Shown here one piece after another: positions 25,201-36,985 of a stretch of DNA of 64,000 bases. Under the pieces are notes generated by a model that saw only the letters and a program-made list of their open reading frames with translations, did no database searches and had not been told where the DNA came from. Source of the DNA: Artemisia argyi (Eukaryota; Streptophyta; Magnoliopsida; Asterales; Asteraceae); assembly GCA_030686995.1 (NCBI GenBank), contig CM060708.1, positions 255,424,044 to 255,488,043 of the forward strand, given 5' to 3'. The first letter of the stretch is position 1; the number at the start of each line of letters is the position of its first letter. The position numbers and the translations under genes were made by a program.

Positions 25201-25568
25201 TAGGAATGCCAACTATACGAACAGCAGAGGTCAACGTCACAACAAATGACGAGGAACGGCGCGTAGACTTAGACTTACTGGAAGAAAGGCGTGAACGCGC
25301 AGCCATACGCGAAGCAAAGGCTAAGGCAAAAATGAAGAAGTATTATGATGCAAAGGTCAAACACACTTCATTCAGACCAGGAGACTTTGTTTACCGCGCC
25401 AATGATGCGAGCCACGCAGAAGACACAGGCAAGCTCGGACCAAAATGAGAAGGACCTTACGAGGTCACAGATGCGCTCGGCAACGGCGCATACAGACTGC
25501 GCGATATGGAAGGTCACGACCTAGCGCGCACTTGGAACATCTGCAATCTCAAAAGATGTTACTTTTAG
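22290..25568 (+). pseudogene. Tat pol: RT, RNase H, archaeal-type RNase H, integrase (frameshifted)
   Basis: The frame continues from gag. RT begins near 22,560 (VKKSDGSWRMCVDFTELNKA, then KMPFGLKNAGATYQRLVD, with YVDDLVIKS as catalytic box). A frameshift lies near 22,890. TAA stops occur at 23,231, 23,243 and 23,732. The first RNase H spans about 23,340-23,730. A second, archaeal-type RNase H follows (FTDGSS, NNEAEYEA, VDSRLVANHV; 23,860-24,150). Another frameshift lies near 24,175. Integrase has an HHCC finger (24,523-24,657), the catalytic Asp in WGIDIAGPF, the second Asp in IISDNEKQF and Glu in LVERANRSLGE. A TGA at 25,446-25,448, where TGG is expected, precedes a C-terminal segment ending at 25,568. 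The set of lesions rules out self-sufficient activity of this copy. Confidence 0.9.
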
Positions 25569-26233
25569 GCTACGACCACTACACAGACACCTTTGCATCC
25601 TACGAGATGCCCAATAAGTGTTTGTTTTTCTTTTCTTTCCTAGGAATTGTATTTTTTCTTTTTTCAAAAACTTGCAAGTATCAATAAAATGTTATGATTT
25701 CTAGCTAACTCCATAGCGTATTTCACTTTATTGCATACATACTTATATATGTCAATATTGTTATCTTATATTTTTGCCTACATGGCGTGCATGCACTAAT
25801 TAAAGACCCGCGAAGGCATAAAGGATGAGTAAACCTACTAATTCACTCGTTGAGTAAGAGGGTTGCAAACCCATCAACATTGGATCACGTATCCTTGCTA
25901 AGCGCCTTACTTTTGAGACGTCAAGGTAAGTTTCACGTGCGCATCCCACGACGGATGCGCAAATATTAAGTACACCGTACAAGCTTAGCAAATAACGAGT
26001 CAATACACTTGGTCAAATAATAAAACTTAGCAAACAATGCAAGTATATTTTTAAAGTCACGCACTTAACGAGCCAATACACTTGGTCAAATAATTAAACT
26101 TAGCAAAACAATGCAAGTATATTTCTTAAGTCACGCACTTAATCAACAAAAAGGTATCTTATTCAATATTTTTTACACAAAAATTACAAGGAAAGATACA
26201 CTTCATTATTTACATAGTACATATACAAAAAGC
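25569..26233. other. Spacer between Tat pol and antisense gene
   Basis: No coding sequence seen. It contains a 73-bp tandem repeat at 25,993-26,139 and AT-rich sequence that probably includes the convergent transcription ends of pol and the antisense gene. Confidence 0.6.
25993..26139. repeat. 73-bp tandem repeat, two units
   Basis: Units starting TAACGAG(T/C)CAATACACTT at 25,993 and 26,066 are nearly identical over their whole length (a few substitutions and 1-bp indels). Confidence 0.88.
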
Positions 26234-28845
26234 CTACACGCTATGGCGATGCTCCGGGCTCTCCTCTGGAGCAGCAGAACTCCCCGCCTCCTGAAGCTTC
26301 TTCAGAATCAAAGCGTCCTTGGGAGATACGGTAGGAACACTCACGGGCACACCATCAGACCTAGGGATGTGTGCAGCACCCACGCCACACAACACTGCCT
26401 TGCCCTTAATGCCCCTCTTCTTAGCAGCCCTCTGCGCGTGACGCTCCAGAACCTCTTTCAAGGGAATCTCCCTTTCAAGAGCAAATGGGTTGAGGATGTG
26501 GCGGGGCTGCGCGAACACGGGAATTTGTAGCTGCGACACATTAGGCTTCAAGAAATAATCTGGTTGCGCCTCTGCATCTTCCAAAAGGTGGCGCTCCAAA
26601 GTCAACCCCGCCATAAGTACATCTATGGGGTTGTCTTGGTCGCGCTCCAACCTCCCAATGTGCGGAAGCTCGAGGACCTTTAACCTCGCCATAGCCTGCA
26701 TCAACTCATCGTAGGCAGCCGCATTATAACCAGGGACCTCTGCCAAGTCCTTGGTCAGAAGCTTGGCCTCATGGAGATCCTCCATAGCCTGCGACTTCCC
26801 GCGCGCCACCGCACAGTGGATCATCTTCCCAAAGGCGTCCAACACCTCTTGGGACTCTAGAGTCCCCATAGCTGCCAGGCGCAGCCCGTGGCTAATCAAC
26901 CATCTACATAAACAAAGACAATTTGTGTTAATAAAAAGCATAGCAAACAAAAAATACTATGAAGAAGAAGAGTAAAAAGGAAATACCTGCGCTCAGCAAT
27001 GGTCGACATCAAATGAGGATACAATTCCTCATCGTACTCGATGCTCAGGCCACACAGCTTGTCCTCCTGCAGCTGGACGATCTTCATCATATCTTCCTTG
27101 AACTTGGCAATGTTAGCAAAATGCTCCACCTTCTTCTCTTCCAAAAACCTCACAACCCAAGTCATATCAGACTTATAATGATGAAGCTCCCCGCGCGCCT
27201 GCTCTACCTCAGCCAGGGCGGACAACTTCTCATGGGTGACCTTCTCAGTGTACACCCGGGAGGACTCCAGCTCCGCCTGCACATCCATCAACTGCGCACG
27301 GAGCTTCCCAATCTCCTCATCCTTCTGGGCGAGAATACTGCTCTCCCCGACATACTTCTCCCTCAACTGAGCCACCAGCTCAGCCTGGCGCGCAGCAGTT
27401 GCAGCCAGCTCATCCATCAACTGCTGCGCCTCTCCACCCTCATCAACCTTGGCTTTCCCCTCCCTGTTTTCATTCTACGGAGAGGAAACCACATCCACGA
27501 AGACCCCATCATTCTTCGCGGCATCATCCCTACAAGACATGAATAAGGCAGTTAGTACATATTGCGACAAGTAATGTACAAAAAAGATAATAGAAACGCA
27601 GATATTACAGAAATGGAGAGGCCTCAGCAGGCTTCTTATCCGTGCCAGGAGCAGATGTCTCCTCCTCCGCGGACGACTCCGCATCCCCAATGAGGTAGCG
27701 TCATCTCTTCTTGGGGCCACTGGTCTCAGCCTCTCCTTTGCGCTTAATATTCTGCGCCACCTCCTCCTTCAGCACCTCCTCGGGCTTTAGGATCTCTATG
27801 CTGTCAGACGACTCAGCGCGTGCCTCCTCCTGCGCTACCTCCACATCTGGCGCCACACTCTGAACAGGCGTCACTTGGAACGGCGACGTGTTTTCAGGGA
27901 CAACCTCCGGCAGCACGGTCAAGCGACCCTCAGTCGCCTCCAGTAATGGCTGCTCACCTTCCCTCAGAGGGCGTACTCCTATAGTCACCTGCTTTGGTTT
28001 GTCCAGCTTCACAATGGCGAATAGATCCATCTCTGCGCACATAAACAAAACAAGAAAGAAGAAAGGATTAATTATTAAAGGTGCGTATACAAAAAGACTT
28101 ACAAAATTTGAAGTAGAAGGGACGAACACCCACCCCAGCCTTCCTCACTTATAAAAGTGGGCACCTCGTCAGCAGCGCCGAAGTAATTGCGACTCAACCC
28201 CATGTGTACCAAAAACTCCTCCGGATAAGGGTTAATGGCTAGGCGGTTAGCATCAAGAGTCTGCGCATCAGTCAGCCTATAGGAACCGGGTGCGGGGCGC
28301 CCATCCCTTGGCAAAGTATCTTGAGTATAAAACTCGTAGGGCGATGGAAAAACTACATCATCAACCCATAAAAAATGCTCCCTCCAATTTCTTAGGGAGT
28401 CTACCTTCTCAGCGTAACACTGAAGCGCCCCCGGGCGCTTTGCAAAAGATACCCATCCATTTGACCACGTCGTGTGGTAAAAGGAGCGGAACAAGGCTAT
28501 GGTCGGTTCTATCGCAAGTAAATGACAGTTTACTTCAAAATTTGACACCTTAGCCGCACCTATACAGTGCAGCTGTGAGATGTGGAGGCGATAGTGGTTG
28601 AGCAAATCGCTCAGAAAAATAGAAATTGGGAAGCGGTAATTCGCGTACTCAAAGAATTTTGTGTATAGCCCTATTTTCCCTTCGGGGAAATCGGCTATAC
28701 ACGCGTTAACGTCTGGAGCCTCTGGGCGCACATCCAGAGGAATGAAATAGTCAGAGGTAAACTCTGTAACATCATTCTCCGTCATCGTAGAGCGAAAGTC
28801 CTCTAACTGGGCAACCATTTTCATTAATTCACTAGTAAAACGCAC
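26234..28845 (-). pseudogene. Antisense four-exon gene of Tat element (putative gypsy-type transposase family)
   Basis: Inferred exons on the minus strand: 28,845-28,134; 28,032-27,609; 27,529-26,997; 26,904-26,234. All introns are GT-AG and every junction keeps frame, giving about 779 codons. Exon 1 resembles the 'putative gypsy type transposon' domain (Pfam Transposase_28): FTSDYFIPLDVRPEAPD, FFEYANYRFPIS, LNHYRLHISQLH. The exon 1/2 junction yields the family's EMDLFA motif. Exon 3 is a Glu/Ala/Leu-rich coiled coil; exon 4 has no domain I recognise. Two in-frame stops (TGA at 27,703-27,701, TAG at 27,477-27,475) look like CGA-to-TGA and CAG-to-TAG changes. The gene points towards pol and has its own TATA box at 28,961. 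Antisense extra ORFs are known in Tat elements; their role is unknown. Confidence 0.8.
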
Positions 28846-28960
28846 ACAAAAATTACCTAAGGAAATGATTATTTTCTTTGCAAAAGATAGCTTTCAAGAA
28901 AGTGAGCAATGGTGAGTGTGTGTTTTACTGTGTGTGATTGTAAAAATGGGGCGGTGACTA

Positions 28961-28967
28961 TTATATA
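28961..28967 (-). promoter_or_regulatory. TATA box of the antisense gene
   Basis: CCTATATAATAG on the minus strand, 116 bp upstream of the ATG at 28,845. The position fits a normal core promoter with a roughly 85-nt leader. Confidence 0.6.
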
Positions 28968-29226
28968 GGGAGTAAAAAACCCTAGATGATGTCCACGTGG
29001 ATCCCACTCACAAAAACGTATGGCTAGAACCGAAACGGTACATGCACTTTTTCCTGATTTACGAGGGCCATGTGGACACAACCCCCAATTTTCGAGGTAT
29101 CCCTTTTGAAATACCTATGACTAGGTGCATTGCACTTTAAAATGGGCGGCAATATTTCAATGTTCTCCCGCCACGCTTACCGCTGTTAATATTAGTCTAG
29201 CATCCGCAGCTACGAGCCGCGCACAC

Positions 29227-29240
29227 TAGACTGGGGGACA
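29227..29240 (+). other. Polypurine tract of Tat element
   Basis: AGACTGGGGGACA directly precedes the TG of the 3' LTR at 29,241. Confidence 0.8.
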
Positions 29241-29725
29241 TGATGACGTATAGTCTATATATGGGCCACGAGCCCAAATGATAAACATTACTAAGGCCCA
29301 AAACCACCATGCGTGGGCTATTGTAACTTGGGCCGCATCAATAATGGGAACAGGCTCACGTAAGCCCAAACCCACATAAACTATACAGGGTATAGATAAG
29401 GATCATCTATCTATGGAATAGATATCCTTACCCGGATAAGCACCATGGGTGCGAAACGTAAGGAACACGAACCCTACAAGGATTCTGCGCCTATATAAGG
29501 AATGACATAACTCTCATTCAAGGTACGATTCACAAACCCTAACTCTTTACGAGAACCCTAAATCGATTACTTACTCTCACGCCGGAGTCTAATCGTGGGA
29601 GACAATCCCACGATAAGCCTAACGGTGTTGTTTATTTTCTTAGTGCACAGGTTATAAGTACTAAGAAGCGAATTGGTACGAGAGCAAGAGCCCATAATCA
29701 GGAACGCCCAACTTTTGTATCAACA
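29241..29725 (+). repeat. 3' LTR of Tat element (485 bp)
   Basis: Same length as the 5' LTR, with about 10 substitutions by hand count. Followed at once by the TSD TGTAT (29,726-29,730). Confidence 0.93.
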
Positions 29726-29730
29726 TGTAT

Positions 29731-31330
29731 CATTTTTGTAAAATATAATCTATTTCACATTTGATGGCTTCTTTCCATTGAGGCCATCCTGAGGAAGTTA
29801 CCGTTTCTTTGTAAGAAGTAGGTTCATAAAAGAAACAAAACTAGATCCAAACGATTTCTCGTTTCTTGCCCGTTTGCTTCTTTTTGGTTAACCTTATTCT
29901 TCTAGGTTGATCTTGTCTCACATCATGGAAATCATAATCAATCTCTTGTTGTCTCTTATCAGAAAAACATTATCATCTTGATGTCTCTCATCATGAAGGA
30001 CATCATCATTTAGTTGCCTCTCATCCTAGACAACTGTATCATCTAGTCTAGATGAACATCCATTTTCCTCGGATAAATAAGGAAACACGGTTTCAAACAA
30101 TGAAAGTTTTCCTTGATTCCATTATCGTATATTTGTGCATATTCAGATTTTCTGAATCGCATACAAATAAATGATAGGCACTACTGTAATGGGCATATCC
30201 AAAATTATGCAATCCACAGTTTCAGATCCAATATTTTGAATCTTGGGCGTCAGTACAGATAGACACCCCCCACATTCGTAAGTACTTATAGGATGGTTTT
30301 CATACCATCCATAGTTCATAGAACTATCATCTTTTCCTTACAAGGGATCTTATCTAAAAGATAAGTAGCCGATAGAATCGCTTTCCCCCACATGCCATGG
30401 CTTAAATGAGGACTTTAATAACATGGCATAACCATATCTTTTAAGGCACGGTTCTTTTCTTTCAACAATTCTGTTGAGGCGTATAAGGAGCAATAAACAT
30501 GTATCTTATTCCAATGTTTAGTGCATACATTTAGAAATGGAGACACATATTCACCTCCAATATCACTTTGAACTGCCTTGTGTTCGATAATAAGTTGATT
30601 CTCAACTTATTTGTATAGATCAATCTTGTGTATATCCTTACTCTCAAGTAAGTATAAGTAGCAATATTTTGTACTACCATCAAAAATTACGATGGAGTAC
30701 CTAATTGCTACCTTAGTAGGTATCGATTCCAAATAACATAAAACTATGTGAATCAAGGGTTCGGCTAATTTCCGTTCAACCGAGTGAAAAGACAATCTTG
30801 TCAATTTGGCTTCAACACAATTTTCACTTTTGTAATCCATGTTCGTTTATTTAAATAAATAATGTATTGAGTTAAAATTAACATGTCCGAGTTGGCCATG
30901 CTATACATTTAAAGAATCAAATAAGCTGAATTCATACTCATTTAATTAAAACAACCATTAAAAAAAAATAGATTCAGCTTAAACATTTAAAGGAAGGGCA
31001 TAACCCGTACCAAACAAAATTTGTTCAATGTCAACTCAATTTTATTTTGTTCAAATAAAATATTAAGCCAAATTTATTAAGCAACCATCCAGACACATGA
31101 TTCCTACGAATCTCTGGCACATACAACATGTTGGTTCACTTAAGCTCTTTTCCACATGTGAATTTCAACATCACATTTCTTTTTCCCTTGCTATTAGCAG
31201 TTGTAGAGTTGCCCATAAATTGCATCTCTCCATTTTCTGCTGCTTTGAAAGAGTTAACCAAACTCTTATCATCAAACTCATGACATGATGCCAAGTGTTA
31301 ATCCACCATTATCTAAGGTCGGATCCCGCC
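29731..31330 (-). pseudogene. Ty1/copia protease-integrase region (degenerate)
   Basis: Continuation of the copia element split by the Tat insertion. Reading upstream on the minus strand: a degraded RT/linker with RRSKRxRNEKSFG-type residues (29,780-29,930); integrase at 30,840-30,500 with CVEAKLTRLSFHSVER and a degraded integrase catalytic block (SIVIFDGSTKYCYLYLLESKD); and a protease-end block near 31,083-31,330 with FMGN and SFDDKSLVNSFKAAENG-like residues. Stops and frameshifts are frequent, and no frame is open for more than about 80 codons. Several A-rich insertions suggest long decay. Confidence 0.7.
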
Positions 31331-32690
31331 TTGGCAACAATTTTCATGTCAAATAGGCCATTTAACCCATAGTCATGTCACATAAATATGAATGCTTTAG
31401 AACATCTACCGTACATATAACTCGAGTATCGGTCTCCCTTTCATCAAGTTCGGGAGCAGATCCTTTAGGTGTCACTCGTGACATTCCAAATATTTTGATA
31501 ATACAAGATTCCGTTATTAGTATAAAACTAAACTTGGAATAATTAACAACTTGCAATATCACAAAGTGTTTCTTAACAAAATAGATTACATCGAATTTTG
31601 TTTAAAACACTATTGTTTTGTAAGATCCATTATACAAAACCGTTTTTAAAGAAGTCTTTCAATTAAAACAATTAAACAATATCGCATATTACATAATGTT
31701 TTTAAACAAAAACAAATTTGTAATATGATTTTATCAATCTTCTTTAAAAATATCTTTAATAGATCTGTATCACATGGTCTAATTTTACAATGAAACTCGA
31801 CAAGGTTTCAAAATAGATTTACCATTCCAAAGAAACTCAACATGGTTTCTATAGATCTACTTTTAAATGCATAAAGTTTCAAGAACTATATTTAGTTTAT
31901 AATTAAACTCAACCTGGTTTAAATAAGCTAAATAAGTCAAAGAAACTTTTCCACCAAAATATAATAACAGCTTGTATATTATCAGATTTTGTTTCAAACA
32001 AACTCATCTTGGTTTCAATAAGCATGTTCTAGTAATCAAATAAAATAACAACTTGTATTTTATGAGATTTCTTTCAAAGAAACTCCACTTGTTTTCAATG
32101 AATCTGATTTCATCATGATTCACAACCATGTTAGTAATCGGTGCACCAATTACATTCACAATGATTCACAAGGGTCACAAATTATGTTACCATCAGTTAA
32201 CTTGCGAATATTAAAACACAACAACTGTTAAAACAACATGGTATCTAATAAACTCGACATTGTTTATATAAGCTTGTACCAAATTCGATTCAAAGAAACA
32301 CAATCTTGGTTTCAATAAATCAAGATTCAAACAATAACATACGTAACAAAAAAAAAAAAAAAAAAAAAAAAAAATCAGTTTGAAAAGAAACTCATCATGG
32401 TTTCAATATAAACTGATTCAATAAACTGTTTTAAAATCGTTTATCTATCTATTATACCAACTCTGTTAATTAAAATAATCCGATTTTAATAAAAGTGTTT
32501 TAATTCTGTTACACAGAATCTGTTTTAAGACTATAGGGAAACGGCTACACTTTTATTAATGAAATCTAACCTACAATAAATAAATTAACAGTATATAAAT
32601 AACAGAAACTTAAATACATGCACAATGTAAGTAGATAAACGATAATTAAATAAAACAATAAACTGATAAAAAAGACTTACTAGATCACCA
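31331..32690 (-). other. Copia gag/leader region, decayed
   Basis: No ORF supported. It holds the dispersed GAAACTCAxCATGGTTTCAATAA repeats at 31,790-32,410 and an A run at 32,349-32,373. By position it should contain gag, which I cannot recognise. Confidence 0.45.
31790..32410. repeat. Eight dispersed copies of a GAAACTC..GGTTTCAATAA unit
   Basis: Degenerate copies of GAAACTCAxCxTGGTTTCAATAA occur near 31,793, 31,834, 31,903, 31,999, 32,078, 32,251, 32,296 and 32,383, at 40-170-bp spacing. Each has a GAAAC...GTTTC inverted core. Confidence 0.65.
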
Positions 32691-33199
32691 ATGGAGATCA
32701 GCAATGTAACACTAAAAAGCCGAGGCACGTGTTAGACACGCTTCCCTTAAACAGATTCGCCGTCTGTTTCCCAGGGTACAACAGCCAAAACAATAGGTTG
32801 TACTGTCGGACTTAACTAAACTGCCTGGAATTTCATCTTAAGAGATGCGTATTCCATAAGTTGGAAATCAATAATGCTAATTGATTTGATGTGTGAAAAA
32901 CCTATGGAATTAGGGCGTCTATTTATACACCATAGACTCCACCCTAGTTTACTACTCCTACCGATGTGAGATAGAAAATAAACTATTTTTCCACTTTAGT
33001 CATGGTACCGAATGACTAACTTTGAGACCCGATATCTCATTCACATCAACTCTATTTTGGACACATAAAGGCTCATTGCGGAGCTCTCTTCGAGGAGAAC
33101 GCAACCCTACAAACTATTATTTATATATATGACACATACATATAAATAATTGTGTCCTAAGTTGGTCAAAAGTCACTTTTGCCAACCAATTTTCCAACA
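32690..33199 (-). mobile_element. 5' LTR of the old copia element
   Basis: Read on the minus strand it starts TGTTGGAAAATTGG at 33,199 and has a GTGTATAAATAG TATA box (plus coordinates 32,920-32,928) about 275 bp in. A TCACATCGG motif lies upstream of the TATA, as in many plant LTRs. The inner end is uncertain: TTGGTGATCTAG near 32,690 may be a decayed TTGGTATCAGAG PBS. Confidence 0.65.
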
Positions 33200-34545
33200 T
33201 CAGAGACGAAGTTTATTCAAATTTTCCTCTCCAATCTTTATATATGAAAATAAAATTGGTTGTGAAGGTAAAGTTGAAGATGGTCTTGCGCGACTTATTG
33301 ATGCATAACAAAAACTTTTGGGAATATCTTTTCGATAAGGTCACAAGCTTATACGCTCTTCATCATAATTCTAGCAAAACACCCGCTATCTAAATGACCG
33401 GTCAAAACTAGCATTTTCTTTTTTGAAGTAACACACAAAAAATATACAATATGTAATATTAAAATGTTTGAAAATCAAAAGAAAAATGTTTGGATTACAA
33501 GGCACGTGGTAATAAAAATATATACAGTCTCAAAATCATAATCCATATTTTCCTTTCGGTAATTTTAAAAATAATTTTTATTTTTCTTTTTAATTAAAAA
33601 CTAGAGAATTTAATATGGGATATTTTATTTGACTGGCTAAATTAAGTAACCTTATTTTTATTAAATTATGTTATTTTTGTCTTCTTACAATAATTTTGAA
33701 ACAAAGGGGATAACACCAACTTTATCATGGTGGAAGGTGTGGTTGAAGGTTTTCCTTCGCCACATCAAATACGCATCAGCTTTTTTTTTTTCTACTAAAT
33801 ATTTTCCTTCAACTTTTCTTCAACTGTTGCAGCACCTTCTCTCTCTTTCATTAATTTTTTTCTATTTTTTATCATTTAAAAATAACCCCAAAATACAAAT
33901 ACTCACTCACAACACAATAAATAATATTTTCTCTCTCTTAAAAAATCAAAAGAAATTGTTAGTCAACGGTTGGATTTTTTGGTTTGTGTGCAAGTTCATT
34001 TGGGACTCAAGTCCCGTGAAGGAAGTTATTTCATCTTTCCCGCTATGCATAGTATGGAACCCTTTGGGGTCCCGTAAAGGAAAACACTTTTCCCGTATCC
34101 CATACCCTCTACTCTCACCGTTACATCAATTTTTCTTCTCGCAACTAACTTCACTATCAGCTTTTAGTGTAATTAGACAATCAACATTAACACCAAATCA
34201 CACTCACTTAAACAAAAATATACGACACAAAAATCAAAATCACGCACCCACAAAGCCACAATAACACACCTCTACAACTCGATCGTTCGAACAATCGAAT
34301 TCTCTCTTATTGCATGATGCACGCATCTTCCATAGGTGTGTCTAATAGTGTTACACATCTCTTGGAGTTGTCACATAAGCAAAGCACGCATGTCAATGCA
34401 ATGCAGGGGCAGACTCAGGACTTTAAGTCAACATGTGCACAAATTATTATTTTTTTACAAACATAAAGGACATAAAATTAACTAAAATGTACGATTTAAT
34501 CAAAACTAGTAAACAAATAAGAAGACGAGTCGAGTTATTCTACAA
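33200..34545. other. Intergenic, no gene recognised
   Basis: AT-rich sequence without a supported gene. A 198-codon plus-strand open frame at 33,668-34,264 has no recognisable domain and a composition expected of T-rich DNA. Confidence 0.6.
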
Positions 34546-34806
34546 ACCAAACATTCTTCACATACCAAGGGACTTATCCCCACCATCCATCTAAAAAGGA
34601 AATCAATAGTTGAGATTAAAAGCATTTTATTATTTCACCCATTTTTTATAATTTAAATATCTCTTAAACCGTTAATCGTTAAGCGAAAATAATTACACCA
34701 TCACGACGGGCATTTAATTATCTTTCTATAGACGGACACTTTGATATACTTTCGAAAAAAAAATCATTTTTTTCACGTTTTTTTCATGGACGGAAAAAAA
34801 AATCAT

Positions 34807-35063
34807 ACTACCTCCGTCCCATAATAATTGTCCACTTTGACTTTTTTAAGTCATTTTCATTCAACTTTGACCATAAATATTTTTATTTGTGTAATATAAT
34901 AATTGATGAAAAATATATGAATAGATTGGGTTCTAAATGTACTTTCATTTGCATAATTTTTATCAAGTAGTATATAACACAAGTAAAAATATTAATAGTC
35001 AAAGTTGAACAAGAAAGACTCAAAATTAACAAAGTGGACAATTATTATGGGACGAAGGGAGTA
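34807..35063. mobile_element. Stowaway-type MITE nested in the foldback element
   Basis: Ends are TACTACCTCCGTCCCATAAT and ATTATGGGACGAAGGGAGTA, inverted over about 30 bp, with TA at each end as target duplication. The CTCCCTCCGTCCC TIR is the Tc1/mariner (Stowaway) signature. Length about 257 bp. Confidence 0.85.
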
Positions 35064-35064
35064 T

Positions 35065-35250
35065 ATGATATTGCATATCATATATGATATTACATATAAT
35101 ATCATATATGACATATAATATCATATATGACATATATGATATTATATGTAATATCATATATGATACTACATATCATATATGATATGCAATATCATATATG
35201 ATTTTACATATAATATCATATATGATATGTAATATCATATATGATTTTTT
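35065..35250. repeat. Array of ATATCATATATGATAT palindromes
   Basis: Head-to-tail palindromic units of ATATCATATATGATAT separated by GCAT, TACAT or ACAT. It sits at the centre of the foldback element and is followed by an A run (35,258-35,281). Confidence 0.85.
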
Positions 35251-35538
35251 CTGCCAAAAAAAAAAAAAAAAAAAAAAAAAAAGTGGAAAAAACGAAAAAA
35301 TAAATTGTCGAAAATATATCAATTAGCCTATCTATAGAAATATAATTAAATGCTCGTCGTAACGGTATATTTTTTTTCGCTTAACGATTAACGGTTTGAA
35401 ACATATTAACATTTGAAAAAAAATGATGAAAGTGGGTTTTTTAAATTGTTGAGATTAATCTCATCCATTAGATCAAATAAAGATGGAAAGAAGATGGAGG
35501 GTGGAGATTAGTCCCTTGGTATGTAAAAAAAGTTTGGT

Positions 35539-36985
35539 CCTCAAATGATCTTTACTCATAAGAAGACATGAATTACTTTTAACATATTACTAGACTAATT
35601 AAACAAAACATGTAGAGTAGTTATGTAACACAATTTCAATACTAATTCATTTAAAAAATACTGAGATTTTTAACGATAGACGGCAAGATAGAATTCACGT
35701 AAAGCACATCTAGGTCCCCCACTAATCCAATGCTTATTACCACTAACGGTAAAAGCTAATGATTAGCTTCATGTGGAAGCAAAAAGAAAGAGTTAAAAAT
35801 ATGTTACTTAGTATTCCACTATTGACCGACCTCGTTGAAATGGAAATTAAAAACGTTTACGCCCCTAAACAGTAACCAACAGCAGGCTCAATTAGAAACT
35901 GGATCAACAAACTTTTTGGATAATATAAATCATCTTCCCATTCCACATTCCCTCCAATCCCCCCCAAAATAAACAACAGTCACGTGCCACCCACCCTCCT
36001 CGTCCGCCGGACATATAACAACAAAAGTACTCATCTCTCTATTAACCTTGTTCTATGTTTAATGTTTTTTCATGATTTTTTGTTAAGGTTAATTGTTGAT
36101 GCAAATTGATATAGTTATTTTAGTTAATTAGTTTGGCAAGACTGATGATTAGTTAGCTCCTGGTGTTTAGTTAGATTACACACGTGTATTGAAACTGCGT
36201 TGTAGGTCACCCAATTATTGTATTTAGAGGTCTCAATTTCAATTCCGGGCACGCCAACCTTCCTGAAAAGGGGAGGGGTTTACCTGGTTTGAGTACGTGT
36301 GACGGTGAGCTCAAACCCTGATGATTAGTAGTCAAATGGTTGAAAACCATGGTTTTTCAGGGGGAAATAAATTAAATAGGTGGCGTTAATGTGTTATAAG
36401 TTGATGAAATTTGAGTTGTTCTTAGTAATTTATATCACCGAACTTAAAACATCTATTGGTTCTTTATAGTTTAGTTGTATCTTCAATTACCGAGCCATTA
36501 TGAATTTATGATATCCAACTATAACAAGCTTCTTGCTAGCTTGTGTCGACCATACAACTTGTTCTAGGTACTTCCGAGACTGGAGTTTGATAGATTATGC
36601 GAGGTGAAAACCATTTTGGAAAATTTATAGTAGATTTAATATGCAAGACATAATGTGTTTATGAAGAGTAGTACTATATCTTATAATGATGCATCCCTTT
36701 AAGATGACTTGGTAGTGGAGGAATTTAGCCTTTTTAGGCTAGACGATGTCTGCTGATTCTTGCTAATTACTTTTCTTTGTTGATGATTGTGTACTTTTGT
36801 GTGTGCTTTACGGGCACTCGCCAAACTACATGAACATATGCAAGAAAATATGAGCATCCCCTGGAAAAGGTTGTTTGATAATCATATCATCTGTCATAAC
36901 CTGACATACTATGAAAGGTTTTTTGTTTTCATTCTTAGTCAATATGACATTGTATTTTATCATTTGTCCAGGTTGGAAGAAACCA
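35539..36985 (+). promoter_or_regulatory. Upstream region and 5' UTR intron of LPAT1
   Basis: A TATA-like ATATAAAT at 35,923 is followed by a CT/CA-rich stretch with a G-box CACGTG (35,981-35,986), plausibly the first, non-coding exon. A likely acceptor (TTGTCCAG, ending 36,971) lies 14 nt before the ATG at 36,986. This suggests a 5' UTR intron of nearly 1 kb; its donor (for example TTAAGGTTAATTG near 36,087) is uncertain. Confidence 0.4.

Larger units (their letters stand above)
19422..29725 (+). mobile_element. Complete Tat-lineage Ty3/gypsy retrotransposon with antisense gene
   Basis: A 10.3-kb element bounded by 485-bp LTRs and a perfect TSD. Order: LTR, PBS, gag-protease, RT-RNaseH, archaeal-type RNaseH, integrase (plus strand), spacer with a 73-bp tandem repeat, a four-exon antisense gene (minus strand), PPT, LTR. 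A second RNase H and an antisense additional ORF are known features of the Tat lineage. A hand comparison finds about 10 substitutions between the LTRs (about 2%), so it is a recent insertion, probably around a million years old or less under usual plant rates. All its genes carry disabling changes. Confidence 0.92.
34546..35538. mobile_element. Foldback (MULE-like) element with long inverted repeats
   Basis: Left arm (from about 34,546: ACCAAAC..ACATACCAAGGGACT) and right arm (to about 35,538: AGTCCCTTGGTATGT..GTTTGGT) are inverted repeats of about 250 bp. They share ACCGTTAATCGTTAAGCG and CTATAGAxAxATAATTAAATG blocks. No coding sequence lies between. Long TIRs without a transposase suggest a non-autonomous Mutator-like or foldback element. 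I could not find a clean TSD. Confidence 0.7.

Noticed and set aside
33668..34264. 198-codon plus-strand open frame
   Set aside because: Phe/Leu/Ser-rich translation of T-rich DNA, no domain, no promoter or splice context.
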